Positions 17,144-26,883 of a stretch of 64,000 bases of DNA are shown here, piece by piece. A model generated the notes under the pieces. It saw only the letters and a program-made list of their open reading frames with translations. It was not told where the DNA came from and did not search any database. A program made the translations under genes and the position numbers. Every line of letters begins with the position of its first letter. Within the stretch, counting starts at the first letter, position 1. Location: positions 1,269,489 through 1,333,488 of the forward strand of contig JAOSKM010000001.1 in the NCBI GenBank assembly GCA_027493625.1, read 5' to 3'. Origin of the DNA: Planctomycetota bacterium (lineage in GTDB: Bacteria; Planctomycetota; UBA8742; UBA2392).

Positions 17144-18310
17144 GTGGACGAACCTGCATGCCAAGCGATCGAAACGGCGCCCTCTCGCGCGCCGAGTTTC
17201 AGGGCCCACCTGGGGGCGCGCCTGGCCTCCATGCATCCGGGCTACTTCGCGCTGGTGATGGCTACCGGCATCGTCTCGATAGCTTGCCGTATCTTCGGAA
17301 TCGACGAGATGGCCGACGCCCTCTGGTTGACCAACCTCATCGCCTATCCGCTGCTCTGGGTGCTGCTGATCGCGAGGGCCGTCCTGTTCCCCTCGCGCTT
17401 CGCAAGCGACCTGTCCGACCACGGGCGGGCCCCCGGTTTCTTCACCGTCGTGGCCGCAACGGGTGTAGTGGGCTCCCAGGCCCTGGTGCTTCACAATGCC
17501 GCCTGGCTGGCGAGTTCATTGTGGTGGTTGTGCGTCGTGCTGTGGAGCGTCTGCACGTACACCATCTTTGCGCTGCTGACGATCAAGAAGCAGAAACCCT
17601 CGCTTGAGGATGGCATCAACGGCGGATGGCTGATCGCGGTTGTGGCGACGCAGTCCGTCTGCGTGCTGGGGTGTGCACTGAACGGCGACCTGCTGGACGA
17701 CCGCGACACCGTACTGTTCGCGCTGATGGCATTCTGGCTTGGCGGCGGGATGCTGTACTTCTGGATCATCGGGCTGATCTTCTACCGGTATCTGTTCTTC
17801 CCGTTTTCCCCCAAAGACCTGATGCCGCCCTACTGGATCAACATGGGCGCGGTGGCAATCTCGACGCTGGCGGGCGCGAGCCTTGCCACGGCCGCCAGCA
17901 GTTCGCCGTTGTTGTCTCCGTTGCGCCCCTTCATCCTGGGATTGACCGTGATGTTCTGGGCGACCGCAACGTGGTGGATCCCGATGCTGGTGGTGCTGGG
18001 CTTCTGGCGCCATGTCGTGCGGAAGTTACCGGTCACCTACGATCCCCTTTACTGGGGGCTGGTCTTCCCGGTGGGAATGTACTCGGTGTGCACGGTCAGA
18101 CTCTCCGAAGCGCTGGGGGCTGACTCACTGCTGTGGATCGCCCGCGTCTTCGTTGTAGCCGCAACCGCCGTGTGGCTGCTCACGTTCCTTGGTCTGTCAC
18201 GACGGCTTCTTTACGCGTTCCTGCTCGGTTTGCGTGGTCCTTCGCGACCCAGTCCCGAGAGTACCGCGCAATTCCAACCCCAACCGGAAACCTACGAAAA
18301 TGGATATTGA
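17144..18310 (+). CDS. SLAC1/TehA (TDT) family transporter
   Basis: 388 residues with about ten hydrophobic segments and the opening MHPGYFALVMATGIVSIA, typical of the tellurite-resistance/dicarboxylate transporter and SLAC1 anion channel family. A membrane protein likely moving a small anion such as a C4-dicarboxylate, nitrate or sulfite; the substrate cannot be inferred. The start is a GTG. Its end overlaps the next small gene by 11 bp. It is 100 bp downstream of the two-component pair. Confidence 0.88.
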   Translation: MDEPACQAIETAPSRAPSFRAHLGARLASMHPGYFALVMATGIVSIACRIFGIDEMADALWLTNLIAYPLLWVLLIARAVLFPSRFASDLSDHGRAPGFFTVVAATGVVGSQALVLHNAAWLASSLWWLCVVLWSVCTYTIFALLTIKKQKPSLEDGINGGWLIAVVATQSVCVLGCALNGDLLDDRDTVLFALMAFWLGGGMLYFWIIGLIFYRYLFFPFSPKDLMPPYWINMGAVAISTLAGASLATAASSSPLLSPLRPFILGLTVMFWATATWWIPMLVVLGFWRHVVRKLPVTYDPLYWGLVFPVGMYSVCTVRLSEALGADSLLWIARVFVVAATAVWLLTFLGLSRRLLYAFLLGLRGPSRPSPESTAQFQPQPETYENGY

Positions 18311-18638
18311 AAGTAAGCGCGTCGCATACAGCTTCGCTCACTCGCTGGAAAAGAAGAAACAGTATGCAGAGGCACACCGCCGGATGCTGCGTGGCAAGAA
18401 ACTCGTCATCAGCGGCTTCGTCGTCGCGGTGATCGGGATCGTCGGCTACTGCATCGTCTGCCTGGGCGCCGGGTTCAATCGCGAGATCGGCACGGCGATG
18501 CTCGACAACCAGTTCTGGTTTACCAGTGCAAGCCTGGGCGTCATGGGGCTCGGGACACTGTTCTGGCTGATCGGGTCGTTCCTGTACCTGATCGGCGCGA
18601 TGGACAGTGACCCCGACGGACCCAACGTCACCTTCTAG
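18300..18638 (+). CDS. Small two-helix membrane protein of unknown function
   Basis: 112 residues from the ATG at 18300, overlapping the end of the SLAC1-like gene, so translationally coupled. The N-terminal 45 residues are charged and helical, followed by two membrane segments at about 44-66 and 80-104 and a short acidic tail. The family is not recognised. The overlap suggests a subunit or accessory of the transporter (inference). Confidence 0.7.
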   Translation: MDIESKRVAYSFAHSLEKKKQYAEAHRRMLRGKKLVISGFVVAVIGIVGYCIVCLGAGFNREIGTAMLDNQFWFTSASLGVMGLGTLFWLIGSFLYLIGAMDSDPDGPNVTF

Positions 18639-18894
18639 TCCCGATTCGGATTGCCTCGCGATCGCATTCATCCATGCAGCGCGCATGCCTCTTGCGAACC
18701 ATGCCGGCAGGCGCCAGGGGAACCGCCGGCTCTCGGCGAGCACGGAAGCCGACACCCGGACACTGGAGAGCTGACAAAAGGCCGACAACCCCGAGGCAAT
18801 CGTCGCCGCGGGAAGTAGTCTACACGTATGCCGTGCGGACCGTGTACTCGTTGATCCGCGCCACCTGCCCGACCGCGGCTCTCAAGGAGGAGTG

Positions 18895-19659
18895 ATGGGG
18901 CTGACCATTCACTGGAACTGGAAGACCGACTTCACGCGTGACGAAGCACGCGACAAGATCCGGCGGCTGTTCGAGTTCGCGTCGGCGCTTGGCTTCGAGA
19001 ACTGCTTTGAGCCTGTCGAGATCGACTGGTCGCAGGAGCCCGCTGACGACGACGAGGCCTTCCTGCGTATACGCTCACACTGGACCACCCACCACGAGTA
19101 CGAGGTGGACGGCATCCGCGAATCCACCGGCGACCTGCTCGAGCCCGCCTGGTCGATCTGCTTCTTCACCACCGACCCCGGCACAGAGCCCGCATTCTTC
19201 GGCTTCGGAGAATACCCCGCCACCTGGCGCTGGCGCGGCCGTGACCTGCCCAGCGAGGCCAGCGGCCTGAGCTGGATGACCTTCTGCAAAACCCAGTACG
19301 CCTCCATGCCCGAGGAAGGCGGCGAGCCCAACTTCATGGCCGCGCATCTGCGCATCATCAAGGTGCTGGATGAGGCGAAGCGGCTGGGCATTCCCGTTGA
19401 AGTAAGCGACGAAGGCGAATACTGGGAAACCCGCAGCGAAGACCGCCTGCGCACCAAGCTGCGCCAGTACAACGGGCTGATCGCCGCCATGGCCGGCAGC
19501 CTGAAGGACGCCCTTGGCGACGACGCCGTCGAGGCCCCCATCCGCAACCACCCCGAATTCGAACGCCTGGAAGCCGCCGGCCAGGCTGAGTTCGGCGACA
19601 AGCTGCATGAAGCCGCCCGGGCCGTTGAAAAGCTGCGCGCGGAAGCCGAAGAAGAATAG
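18895..19659 (+). CDS. Hypothetical cytoplasmic protein
   Basis: 254 residues, preceded by AAGGAGG four bases from the ATG. Acidic overall, with many Trp, no signal peptide and no membrane segment. The first 40 residues (IHWNWKTDFTRDEARDKIRR) and a C-terminal helical region rich in Ala and Glu stand out. No known domain recognised. The gene is monocistronic by spacing. Confidence 0.75.
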   Translation: MGLTIHWNWKTDFTRDEARDKIRRLFEFASALGFENCFEPVEIDWSQEPADDDEAFLRIRSHWTTHHEYEVDGIRESTGDLLEPAWSICFFTTDPGTEPAFFGFGEYPATWRWRGRDLPSEASGLSWMTFCKTQYASMPEEGGEPNFMAAHLRIIKVLDEAKRLGIPVEVSDEGEYWETRSEDRLRTKLRQYNGLIAAMAGSLKDALGDDAVEAPIRNHPEFERLEAAGQAEFGDKLHEAARAVEKLRAEAEEE

Positions 19660-19747
19660 CCCGAACCTTCAGCGTCACAGGCCGTTTCCATGTGTGCCAG
19701 GGTAATAACCCTTCCCGGGGTCGGTTCCGAGGATTCAAGGAACTGCC

Positions 19748-21409
19748 ATGGCAAGCCAAGAGGGCCTGGTTGAACAGGCCGATGCGAGTTACCTGGATTC
19801 AGAACATCCTCCCGAAGAAAACCTGGGCGCCGCCGCGAGCGTGCCCTGGGTGGCGGTGGCGCTGGCGGTACACGCCATCCTGCTGCTGGTGGCGTGGTTC
19901 GTGATGCCCACGACGCCGGAACGCCTGAAGGTGGAAGTCGTCAGCGCCAGCACAGAAACGTTGCCCATCCCGCCTGAACCCATCCAGCCGCCGGAGAAAC
20001 CGGTGGAGTGGGAAGACGATACCCCGGTTGAAACACAGCCGGTGGAAGACCAGCGCGTGCAGTTCGAGGACGACACCCACGCAGAGGACCCCAGTGATTC
20101 GCCCAACAAGGACCTGGCCGAAAACCCGAACGACAACCCCTCGGACAACGAATCGCCACTGCCCAACAAGGAATCCACCACCTCGGCAACCGGCCTCGGC
20201 GGAGGCGGTGGCGGCGGCGGCGGACCGGGTGGAGAAGGCGGTCTGCGCAAAGTCCGGCCGGGCGGCGTGACCGGCATGCCCCAGGGTGAAGTGACCGGCA
20301 ATGCCCTGCAGTGGCTGGCCGATCACCAGAACCGCGAAGGCTACTGGAGCGCGACCAGCTTCGGCGAAGACTCGACCCGCACGGGCGCGAAGCACACCTA
20401 CAACATCGACTTCGTCAACGTCGGCGTGGCCGGCGGCGATACCGGCTGGGAAGCCACCTGCGACGTGGGCCTCACCGCCCTGGCGATGCTGGCCTTCACC
20501 GGCCCGGGCTATGACCACAAGACCTCGAAGTTCGCGCGTACCCTGCGCCAGGCGGCGATCTACCTGCGCAAGGTGCAGGACAACGACGGCTGCTTCGGCG
20601 CCAAGGAAGACGATCACTTCGTCTACAACCACGCCATCGCAACCATGGCCATGGCCGAGCTGTACGGCCTTTCCGGCGACTCGGTGCTGGCCCCGCTTGT
20701 GGAACGCGCCGTCGAGTTCATCCTGAAGGCGCAGAACCCGGGCCTGGGCTGGCGCTACGGGGTGCAGCCGGCCGTCAACGACAGCTCGGTGACGGGCTGG
20801 ATGGTGCTGACCCTGCACACCTGCGAGCTGGCGGGTGTCCACTTCGATGCGGGCAAGTGCTACAGCGACGCCGCCGAGTGGTTCGAGATGGTGACCGTCG
20901 ACGTCAACGGCTACCCCAAGTGCGGCTACGACACCCCGGGGAGCAACTGCTCCAGGCTGCGCTCGGCCTCGGGAGTCTATGAGAACCAGCCCTCAATGGA
21001 CGCCATCTACATCATGAGCATGCTGTTCATGGGCAAGCGCAACCTTAATTCGCCCGACGTCCGCTCAATGGCCAAGGTCTGCACCGAGAAAGGCTTCCTG
21101 CCTGAATGGAAGCACGAGAAGCTCGACTTCTACTACTGGTACTACGCCAGCCTGGCCATGTACCAGGTGGGCGGCAGCCACTGGGAGCAGTGGGAAAAGG
21201 CGATGTCGAAGACCCTGATCGACAACCAGCGCGGCTTCAGCGCCAAGGACAAGGCCGCCGGCCTGGTCTCGCCCGAGGCGCTGGACGAGCACGGCAGCTG
21301 GGACCCCGTGGATGCCTGGGGCTCCGCCGGCGGGCGCGTCTACGCCACCGCCATCAACGCCCTGACGCTGGAGACCTACTACCGCCACCGGCGGTTGAAC
21401 GGCAAGTAA
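19748..21409 (+). CDS. Membrane-anchored prenyltransferase/squalene-cyclase-fold protein
   Basis: 553 residues in three parts. Residues 31-53 are a single membrane anchor. Residues 55-175 are Pro-, Glu- and Asn-rich and end in a run of Gly, a TonB-like extended linker. Residues 180-550 carry repeated alpha-alpha motifs of the terpenoid cyclase/protein prenyltransferase toroid (for example ALQWLADHQNREGYW, GLTALAMLAF, TGWMVLTL, YYWYYASLAM). Such anchored toroids are common in Planctomycetes and are of unknown function; they lack the cyclase DXDD motif, as here. The domain lies outside the inner membrane. Confidence 0.8.
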   Translation: MASQEGLVEQADASYLDSEHPPEENLGAAASVPWVAVALAVHAILLLVAWFVMPTTPERLKVEVVSASTETLPIPPEPIQPPEKPVEWEDDTPVETQPVEDQRVQFEDDTHAEDPSDSPNKDLAENPNDNPSDNESPLPNKESTTSATGLGGGGGGGGGPGGEGGLRKVRPGGVTGMPQGEVTGNALQWLADHQNREGYWSATSFGEDSTRTGAKHTYNIDFVNVGVAGGDTGWEATCDVGLTALAMLAFTGPGYDHKTSKFARTLRQAAIYLRKVQDNDGCFGAKEDDHFVYNHAIATMAMAELYGLSGDSVLAPLVERAVEFILKAQNPGLGWRYGVQPAVNDSSVTGWMVLTLHTCELAGVHFDAGKCYSDAAEWFEMVTVDVNGYPKCGYDTPGSNCSRLRSASGVYENQPSMDAIYIMSMLFMGKRNLNSPDVRSMAKVCTEKGFLPEWKHEKLDFYYWYYASLAMYQVGGSHWEQWEKAMSKTLIDNQRGFSAKDKAAGLVSPEALDEHGSWDPVDAWGSAGGRVYATAINALTLETYYRHRRLNGK

Positions 21410-21428
21410 CGGACATACTGGGCAGCGG

Positions 21429-21458
21429 TCGGCCGGGGGCCTTCGGGCTTCCGGCCGA
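21429..21458 (+). terminator. Hairpin after the prenyltransferase-fold gene
   Basis: TCGGCCGG/CCGGCCGA plus an inner stem closed by a TTCG tetraloop, with two G-T pairs between. It starts 20 bp after the stop. No long T tract follows. Confidence 0.55.
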
Positions 21459-21581
21459 TTGCGTTTGCGCAAGGAATGTGAGGCGGTTGTGAAACATGGA
21501 GCGCGGAGCAATCGTTTGATGGATAGGTGGACACAAGCCGGTTGAGGTTGGCTATACTGTGCACACCAACTGGAGGAGTCG

Positions 21582-22184
21582 GTGAACTCGGAAGAATTCA
21601 ACCTGGATGTGCTGATCAGCTCGATGAAAGAGCTGCGCCAGATGCAGCTTGACGACCAGGTCAGGCAGGCGCTGGAAAGCGCGCGCCTGAAGCTGGACCC
21701 GGGCACACTGGAAGATTTCATCCACGAGCTCGAGCACGACATCGAGGAGCATATCGAGCGGCTGGAGCGCATCTCCGGCGTGATGAAAGCCGAGGAACGC
21801 TCCCACCCCGAGCGCATGGAAAACCTGCGCAGGCGCGAAGTGGCGTTCCAGTCCGGCTGCGACCTCGAGGACGTGGACAGCCTGTGCGAGGCCTTCAGCC
21901 GCGCGCGGGAGATGCTGGCCGGGCTCAAGGGCCAGGGCGGCGGCGTGATCGACGTGAAGCTGCTTTTCAGCAATCTGCCCGGTCTCACGGGCATCGAGGT
22001 CAGTGAAGCCGCCAAAGCCTCCAACATTCTGCGCGGCCTGCTGGACGGCAGCATCCAGTCGCGCAAGCCGGCGGGCGAAGACATCGATGCGCTGGCAGGA
22101 CGCAACGAGGAATTCGAGCAGTTGTTTGAACTGGGCAGCACCAGCGCCCCCCGGAACCGCCTGCCCAAGGACTGGAAGCCCTGA
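21582..22184 (+). CDS. Hypothetical helical protein
   Basis: 200 residues starting at a GTG with GGAGGAG 4 bp before it. The N-terminal 120 residues are strongly acidic and helical with heptad-like leucines. The C-terminal part has LLFSNLPGLTGIEVSEAAKA. No signal peptide or known domain. It lies 242 bp upstream of rpsP on the same strand. Confidence 0.7.
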   Translation: MNSEEFNLDVLISSMKELRQMQLDDQVRQALESARLKLDPGTLEDFIHELEHDIEEHIERLERISGVMKAEERSHPERMENLRRREVAFQSGCDLEDVDSLCEAFSRAREMLAGLKGQGGGVIDVKLLFSNLPGLTGIEVSEAAKASNILRGLLDGSIQSRKPAGEDIDALAGRNEEFEQLFELGSTSAPRNRLPKDWKP

Positions 22185-22426
22185 ACGGATTCGAATTCTG
22201 GACAGTCCCCGCCGGATCAAGGGCCAGGCCGTTGACTCCAGATCCCGGAAAGCCGAACCAGCGCGCCTGCGGCGCGGGAAAAACGGTCCCGAACGACCCG
22301 GCAGCGGCCCCTTGAAACCGGACGACCTCCCGGCTACCCTTTCGCGCCCGTTTCGCAGGTTGCTGGCGTTAATGTCACGCGCGGGCGGGCAAGGCATGAG
22401 CACGCAGGGCGCTGGAGGCTTCAAGC

Positions 22427-22714
22427 ATGGTCAAGATTCGTCTCACGCGTACGGGACGCAAGCACTACCACACTTTCCGCATCGTCGCCGCGGACGCCAA
22501 GAGTCCGCGCGACGGCCGTTTCATCGAGGTACTGGGTCACTACAACCCCAACCTCGCGAACAACGACGAAGCCAGGTTCGTGTTCAAGAAGGAGCGGGTG
22601 GAGTACTGGCTGGGCAAGGGTGCGCAACCCTCGAACACGGTCTGGACGCTGCTGCGCAAGCACGGCATCAACAAGGCCACCGCCAAAGAGACGCGCAAGC
22701 AGCTTTCCGCTTAG
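22427..22714 (+). CDS. rpsP: 30S ribosomal protein S16
   Basis: 95 residues beginning MVKIRLTRTGRKHYHTFRIV, with DGRFIEVLGHYNP and the VEYWLGKGAQPSNTV block of bS16. GGAGG lies 9 bp before the ATG. In most bacteria rpsP is followed by rimM, trmD and rplS; here it is followed directly by a lipoprotein gene, so that operon is broken up. Confidence 0.97.
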   Translation: MVKIRLTRTGRKHYHTFRIVAADAKSPRDGRFIEVLGHYNPNLANNDEARFVFKKERVEYWLGKGAQPSNTVWTLLRKHGINKATAKETRKQLSA

Positions 22715-22716
22715 TC

Positions 22717-23649
22717 CTGGCTGCCGTTGCGATCCTGCTGCTGGGCGGCTGCATCGAGCCGCCCACCCGCAACCAGGAACGCGAACAGGTGATGGATGAG
22801 GCCGGCGTGCGCCTGGCGCCGACGCCTCGCGGCCCGGTGAACGCGCAACGCAAAACACCCGACGATCCGCCTGATCCCAGGCTCAAGGAAGACGTGCTGC
22901 AGCTTTCCTCTGAGATCCCGCTTGAGCGCATCCAGGCCGACAACCGGCTGAAGCAGGCCGGCGCCGACGGGATCCTCGCGGCCGCCGGGTTCCTGCACGA
23001 TCGCAAGGCCGAGCCGCGAAAGCTGATCGAGGCGCTGCGCTTCATCGCCTCGGCGGCTTTCAACGAGCTTGATGCCGGCCAGGCTGCCGCCGCACGCGAA
23101 GCGCTGGCACATTGCCTGGGTCACCCGGATGCCGGGGTTCGCGTCCAGGCCGCGCGCGCCCTGCAGGTTCACGGGCCGGGCGCCCAGCGCACCGTGTTTC
23201 TGACCGCGATCGGCGACCCTGAGCGCCGCGTGCGCTGGGCCGTGGTGCGACGCTTCAGCGACAGCCCCGCCGAGCTGGACAAGAACCAGCGCGGCATCCT
23301 GCTCGGCTACCTGGACGCGGGGACCCGCGCCGAGTTCGCGGGCGCCGACCTGGACCGCGACGAGCGCCTCAGCGCCCGCGAGTTCAAGGGCACCTCGGAA
23401 GAGTTCGCCCGGCTGGACCGCGATGGCGACGGCGCCGTCAGCCTGCAGGAATGGATCAGCCCCGTGCCGGCCGAGGTGCGCGCCGACGTGATCGCGCTGC
23501 TGCTGCGCATCCACGGCAAGCTGACGCCGGGACAGAAACCCGACGGCTACAACCCCTGGCTGCCGTCTTCGGATCAACTGGATACAGTCTCACGCTGGAA
23601 GAAATGGAACGAGCAGGTGGCCGACCGGACCCCCGCCGAGAACGAATAG
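22717..23649 (+). CDS. Lipoprotein with EF-hand motifs
   Basis: About 310 residues with a hydrophobic stretch and lipobox LLLGGC directly at the start of the usable frame. A HEAT-like helical region follows (GVRVQAARALQVHG), then two EF-hand loops, DLDRDERLSAREF and DRDGDGAVSLQEW. It should be lipid-anchored and bind calcium. The start is unclear: no ATG, GTG or TTG is placed before the signal sequence, the nearest candidate being CTG at 22717, and the frame is open upstream through rpsP. A rare start or an unseen indel near 22700 is likely. Confidence 0.7.
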   Translation: MAAVAILLLGGCIEPPTRNQEREQVMDEAGVRLAPTPRGPVNAQRKTPDDPPDPRLKEDVLQLSSEIPLERIQADNRLKQAGADGILAAAGFLHDRKAEPRKLIEALRFIASAAFNELDAGQAAAAREALAHCLGHPDAGVRVQAARALQVHGPGAQRTVFLTAIGDPERRVRWAVVRRFSDSPAELDKNQRGILLGYLDAGTRAEFAGADLDRDERLSAREFKGTSEEFARLDRDGDGAVSLQEWISPVPAEVRADVIALLLRIHGKLTPGQKPDGYNPWLPSSDQLDTVSRWKKWNEQVADRTPAENE

Positions 23650-23658
23650 GACGCTGCC

Positions 23659-24468
23659 ATGGCAACAATCCGCGAACTTCAGACCAAGGCCCGCAAGGCG
23701 CTGCAGAAGTGGAAGAAAGACTACGCCAAGCTGCTCGAGAAGGACAACCGCAGCCCGGTCTCCCATCTCTGCTATACCATCCTGCTGCGCAACAACACCG
23801 CCGCCAACGCCGACAAGGCCGCGCAGGCCCTGCGGGCCCGCTTCGTCGACTGGAACGAAATCCGCGTCAGCCCCGTCGCGGAAGTCCGCGAGGTGCTGGA
23901 AGAAGCCGGCACACCCAACGCCGAGCAGAAAGCCTACGCCCTGCGTCGCTTCCTGCGCGACGTGTTCAGCAAGTTCACCAAGACCAACCTGTATTTCGAC
24001 CTGATGGTCGCGCCCGAGATAATCCCCGAGCCGGTCCCCGGTGAAAAACCCGAGAGCATCGATGAGGACGACGAGGACGCCGAAGAGGCAGTCACCCGGG
24101 AGTCCGGCCTGCCGGACCACCCCGAGGTGCCCGGCTTCGTCGACATGGTCCGTATCATGGACCAGCCCATGCCGCTCGATCCCAAGCTGATCGCCGAGAA
24201 GAACGCTACCGTCGTCTGCTCATGCGCATGGGACGACGCCGAGCGCGGCCCCTTCGCCATCATCTGGCGCGTCGCCCTCGCCGAGGGCCTGATCGAGCCC
24301 GAGTACGAAGGCGTGGAAGCGCTCTCGCGACTGCGCAACCAGATCGCCCCCGAGAAAGAGCGCGACGAGTTCGCGTTCTATGCCGTCCTGCATGCCGAGC
24401 AGAACTGGGCCAAGATCAGCAAGGCCGCCGAGAAGGCCCGCAAAAAGTTCGTGAAGGCCAAGGCGTAG
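23659..24468 (+). CDS. Divergent endonuclease III-like (HhH-fold) protein, function uncertain
   Basis: 269 residues. Residues 25-110 read like the N-terminal helical part of the endonuclease III superfamily: [31 protein letters not shown], then a motif of the type VREVLEEAG and helices to FLRDVFSK. The GPD loop with its catalytic Asp and the C-terminal four-Cys cluster are not visible. Instead there is an acidic insert ([10 protein letters not shown] near 133-142) and a new C-terminal domain with CSCAWDDAE. It is probably a non-catalytic relative. It starts 9 bp after the lipoprotein stop. Confidence 0.6.
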   Translation: MATIRELQTKARKALQKWKKDYAKLLEKDNRSPVSHLCYTILLRNNTAANADKAAQALRARFVDWNEIRVSPVAEVREVLEEAGTPNAEQKAYALRRFLRDVFSKFTKTNLYFDLMVAPEIIPEPVPGEKPESIDEDDEDAEEAVTRESGLPDHPEVPGFVDMVRIMDQPMPLDPKLIAEKNATVVCSCAWDDAERGPFAIIWRVALAEGLIEPEYEGVEALSRLRNQIAPEKERDEFAFYAVLHAEQNWAKISKAAEKARKKFVKAKA

Positions 24469-24527
24469 CTTGCCGACACGGCGCGCATCCGTTACAAACC
24501 CGCGACACGTACACTCTGGGGATTGAT

Positions 24528-25460
24528 ATGTCGATTTTCGTCACCAAGGCCACACGGGTCATTTGCCAGGGCATCACCGGCCGTCACGGCGCCTTCCACT
24601 CCGCGCGCTGCATCGAGTACGGCACCAACTTTGTCGCCGGCGTCACGCCCGGCAAGGGCGGCATGGTGTTCGACAAGGACCCCGCCGGCCAGGTCATCAA
24701 GCGCCCCGACGGTTCCCAGGCCAGCATCCCCATCTTCAACACCGTGGCCGAGGCCGTGCACGAGGTGGGCGTGGACGCCAGCATGGTGTTCGTGCCGCCC
24801 GCCCTGGCCGCCGACGCGATCCTGGAGGCCGCGGACGCCGGTGTGAAGCTGATCTGCTGCATCACCGAGGGCATCCCGGTGATGGACATGGTGCGCGTCA
24901 AGGCGATCCTCGATGAGCGCTACCCGCGCTCTCGGCTGATCGGCCCCAACTGCCCCGGCATCATCACCCCCGGCGAATGCAAGATCGGCATCATGCCCGG
25001 CCACATTCACCGCCCGGGCCGCATCGGCATCGTCAGCCGCAGCGGCACGCTCACCTATGAGGCCGTGCACCAGGTGACCAACATGGGCCTGGGCCAGAGC
25101 ACCTGCGTTGGCATCGGCGGAGACCCGGTGAACGGCACCAACTTCATCGACTGCCTGTACGCCTTCAACAACGATCCCAACACCGACGCGGTGATCATGA
25201 TCGGCGAGATCGGCGGCAACGCCGAGGAAAAGGCCGCCCAGTGGATCGCCGAGAACATGCACAAGCCGGTGGCGGCGTTCATCGCGGGACGCACCGCGCC
25301 CCCGGGCAAGCGTATGGGCCACGCCGGCGCCATCATCAGCGGCGGTAAAGGCACCGCCGAGGACAAGATCAAGGCCCTGCGCGCTGCCGGCATCACCGTG
25401 GCAGACAGCCCCGCCGACCTCGGCAAAGCCATCAAGGAAGCCATGGCCGCGCTGGCTTGA
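24528..25460 (+). CDS. sucD: Succinate-CoA ligase (ADP-forming) subunit alpha
   Basis: 310 residues. The CoA-binding Rossmann domain has [13 protein letters not shown] and TPGKGG; the catalytic domain has [26 protein letters not shown] and [10 protein letters not shown], whose His is the phosphorylated active-site residue. It makes succinate and ATP from succinyl-CoA in the TCA cycle. GGGGA precedes the ATG. The beta subunit gene sucC, normally adjacent, is not next to it in this window. Confidence 0.96.
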   Translation: MSIFVTKATRVICQGITGRHGAFHSARCIEYGTNFVAGVTPGKGGMVFDKDPAGQVIKRPDGSQASIPIFNTVAEAVHEVGVDASMVFVPPALAADAILEAADAGVKLICCITEGIPVMDMVRVKAILDERYPRSRLIGPNCPGIITPGECKIGIMPGHIHRPGRIGIVSRSGTLTYEAVHQVTNMGLGQSTCVGIGGDPVNGTNFIDCLYAFNNDPNTDAVIMIGEIGGNAEEKAAQWIAENMHKPVAAFIAGRTAPPGKRMGHAGAIISGGKGTAEDKIKALRAAGITVADSPADLGKAIKEAMAALA

Positions 25461-25479
25461 TCGGGTCTGCAGCCTCCTC

Positions 25480-25503
25480 GCGGGCCCGCCACGGCGGGCC
25501 CGC
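25480..25503 (+). terminator. Strong hairpin after sucD
   Basis: Perfect 11-bp stem GCGGGCCCGCC/GGCGGGCCCGC with a 2-nt spacer, 20 bp after the sucD stop. No T tract follows, so it may be a barrier hairpin or an imperfect terminator. Confidence 0.5.
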
Positions 25504-25571
25504 TGCATTCCGGCCAACAGGCGCGCGTGCAAGGCGTTCCAATGGGCGTACTGAAACCCAAGGAGAGCCCC

Positions 25572-26486
25572 ATGATCCGTCTGTTCGCCGCATTGCTCGT
25601 CGTTGCCGCCGCGTTCGCGCTGTCGATCGCGCAGGAAGCCCCGAAACCGGAGCCGATGCCGCGCTTCCCCTTCGGCGGCAGCAAGTCGCAGATTCCGTTC
25701 GACGTGGTGGAGGTGAACGGCCAGAAAGCCTGGCGCGTCACCGGCCGCGGCAACGTGCGGATCGAGGAACTGATCGCCGGCTACTCCTCGGCCACGGGCA
25801 AGCGCGTGAGTTACGACAGCGCCGCCGCCGGCGCGGCCAGGAACTCGGTGCTCTATGTGGGCCCGGACGAGGGCCTGCTGGTTCCCAACGCCGAGCTGGG
25901 CGACTTTGTCTCGGAGCTGATCGAGGGCGGCCAGCTCACGCTGGTCGGCCACAGCACGGCAAAGGTCCGCGTGGTGCGGCTGGAGGACGCCGCCGGCTTT
26001 GCGCGCGTCGTGGAAGCAAATGAGCTGGCGGGGTTGCCGGATTCGGAGTGGGTGACGCTGGTGCGCGTCGGCCTGCAGGCCGGCCCGCGCGCGCTTTCAC
26101 GCGCCCTGCAGCACTTCACGCGAGCCGGCATGCAGATCGGGGTTGAGGACGACCTGTTGACCGCCACGGGCCGGGTCGCGCAGATGCGCAACCTGGAGCG
26201 CCTGGTGGCCAGGCTGGACAGCAGCTCCAGCGGAAGCGACGGCACCCAGATCCGGAGCTACGAGATGGCCGCCGGAGTGAAGGCCGACACCGCCGCGCGC
26301 GTGCTCAATGAGCTGTTTGAAGTCCCCGCCACCACGGTACAGAAACTGGACGGTGGTTACAGCGTCCGCAGCGACGGGGACCGCGACGTGAAGGTCAGCG
26401 TCGTGGCGGGTGCCAACCGGCTGCTGGTGCGCGCCCGGGCTGCGGATCATGAGCTGGTGAAGTCTGCGCTGGATGCGCTGAAGTAG
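25572..26486 (+). CDS. Secreted protein with secretin N-domain-like repeats
   Basis: 304 residues from the ATG at 25572, with AAGGAG 6 bp before it. It has a signal peptide (about 1-20, ending near SIAQEA). The body has repeated beta-alpha units such as IEELIAGYSSATGKRVSYD, FVSELIEGGQLTL, LSRALQHFTRAGMQIGV and ARVLNELFEVPATTV, which look like the N-domains of GspD/PilQ secretins. There is no secretin pore domain, so it is not itself a pore. It may be periplasmic. Confidence in the fold is moderate. Confidence 0.65.
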   Translation: MIRLFAALLVVAAAFALSIAQEAPKPEPMPRFPFGGSKSQIPFDVVEVNGQKAWRVTGRGNVRIEELIAGYSSATGKRVSYDSAAAGAARNSVLYVGPDEGLLVPNAELGDFVSELIEGGQLTLVGHSTAKVRVVRLEDAAGFARVVEANELAGLPDSEWVTLVRVGLQAGPRALSRALQHFTRAGMQIGVEDDLLTATGRVAQMRNLERLVARLDSSSSGSDGTQIRSYEMAAGVKADTAARVLNELFEVPATTVQKLDGGYSVRSDGDRDVKVSVVAGANRLLVRARAADHELVKSALDALK

Positions 26487-26883
26487 CGCCTGCGCCGTCC
26501 CGCCGGAGCCTCGGGAAGTTGCCGGGGCTCCGGTTCGTTTGGTGTATGTCGCGAGCAGCATTTTCGCTGAGGCGTGTGCGCTGTGTGATGTTTGTCAGCA
26601 TCAGCTGCACAAGTAACGAACATTTGATCATTTACACATTCTTATGGAATGTCTGAATTTACACTGCAGGTTTTTCCGAAATCTATAAAGGGTGAAGTCT
26701 GTCCGCAGGATCAGATTCTCGCGCACCAGCCACAAAGCAGCCATAACAAGCCATCTGTAGACTCGAGCACCGCCGGAACCCTTTCACTTGGGATTTCTCT
26801 GGACTTACCACCCGCCAAGGCCGTTAATATATGGGCGGGGAGCGGTTTGCAGGTTCCGTGAGGGCCTGTTCGGAGTTTACAGA
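26487..26883 (+). other. AT-rich upstream region of the TPR/VWA operon
   Basis: Nearly 400 bp without a convincing gene. After the terminator hairpin comes a locally AT-rich stretch (about 26600-26690) with an inverted repeat ACATTC-TTATG-GAATGT (26636-26652), two copies of TTTACAC (26631 and 26658) and TATAAA (26684-26689). This is the likely promoter and operator region for the four-gene unit that starts at 26884. I cannot fix the promoter exactly. Confidence 0.45.
26503..26533 (+). terminator. Hairpin after the secretin-N-like gene
   Basis: CCGGAGCC/GGCTCCGG, an 8-bp stem around a 15-nt loop, 17 bp after the stop. Confidence 0.45.

Noticed and set aside
26649-26861. 70-codon frame upstream of the TPR gene
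   Set aside because: No ribosome site, low-complexity composition, and it overlaps the likely promoter region.
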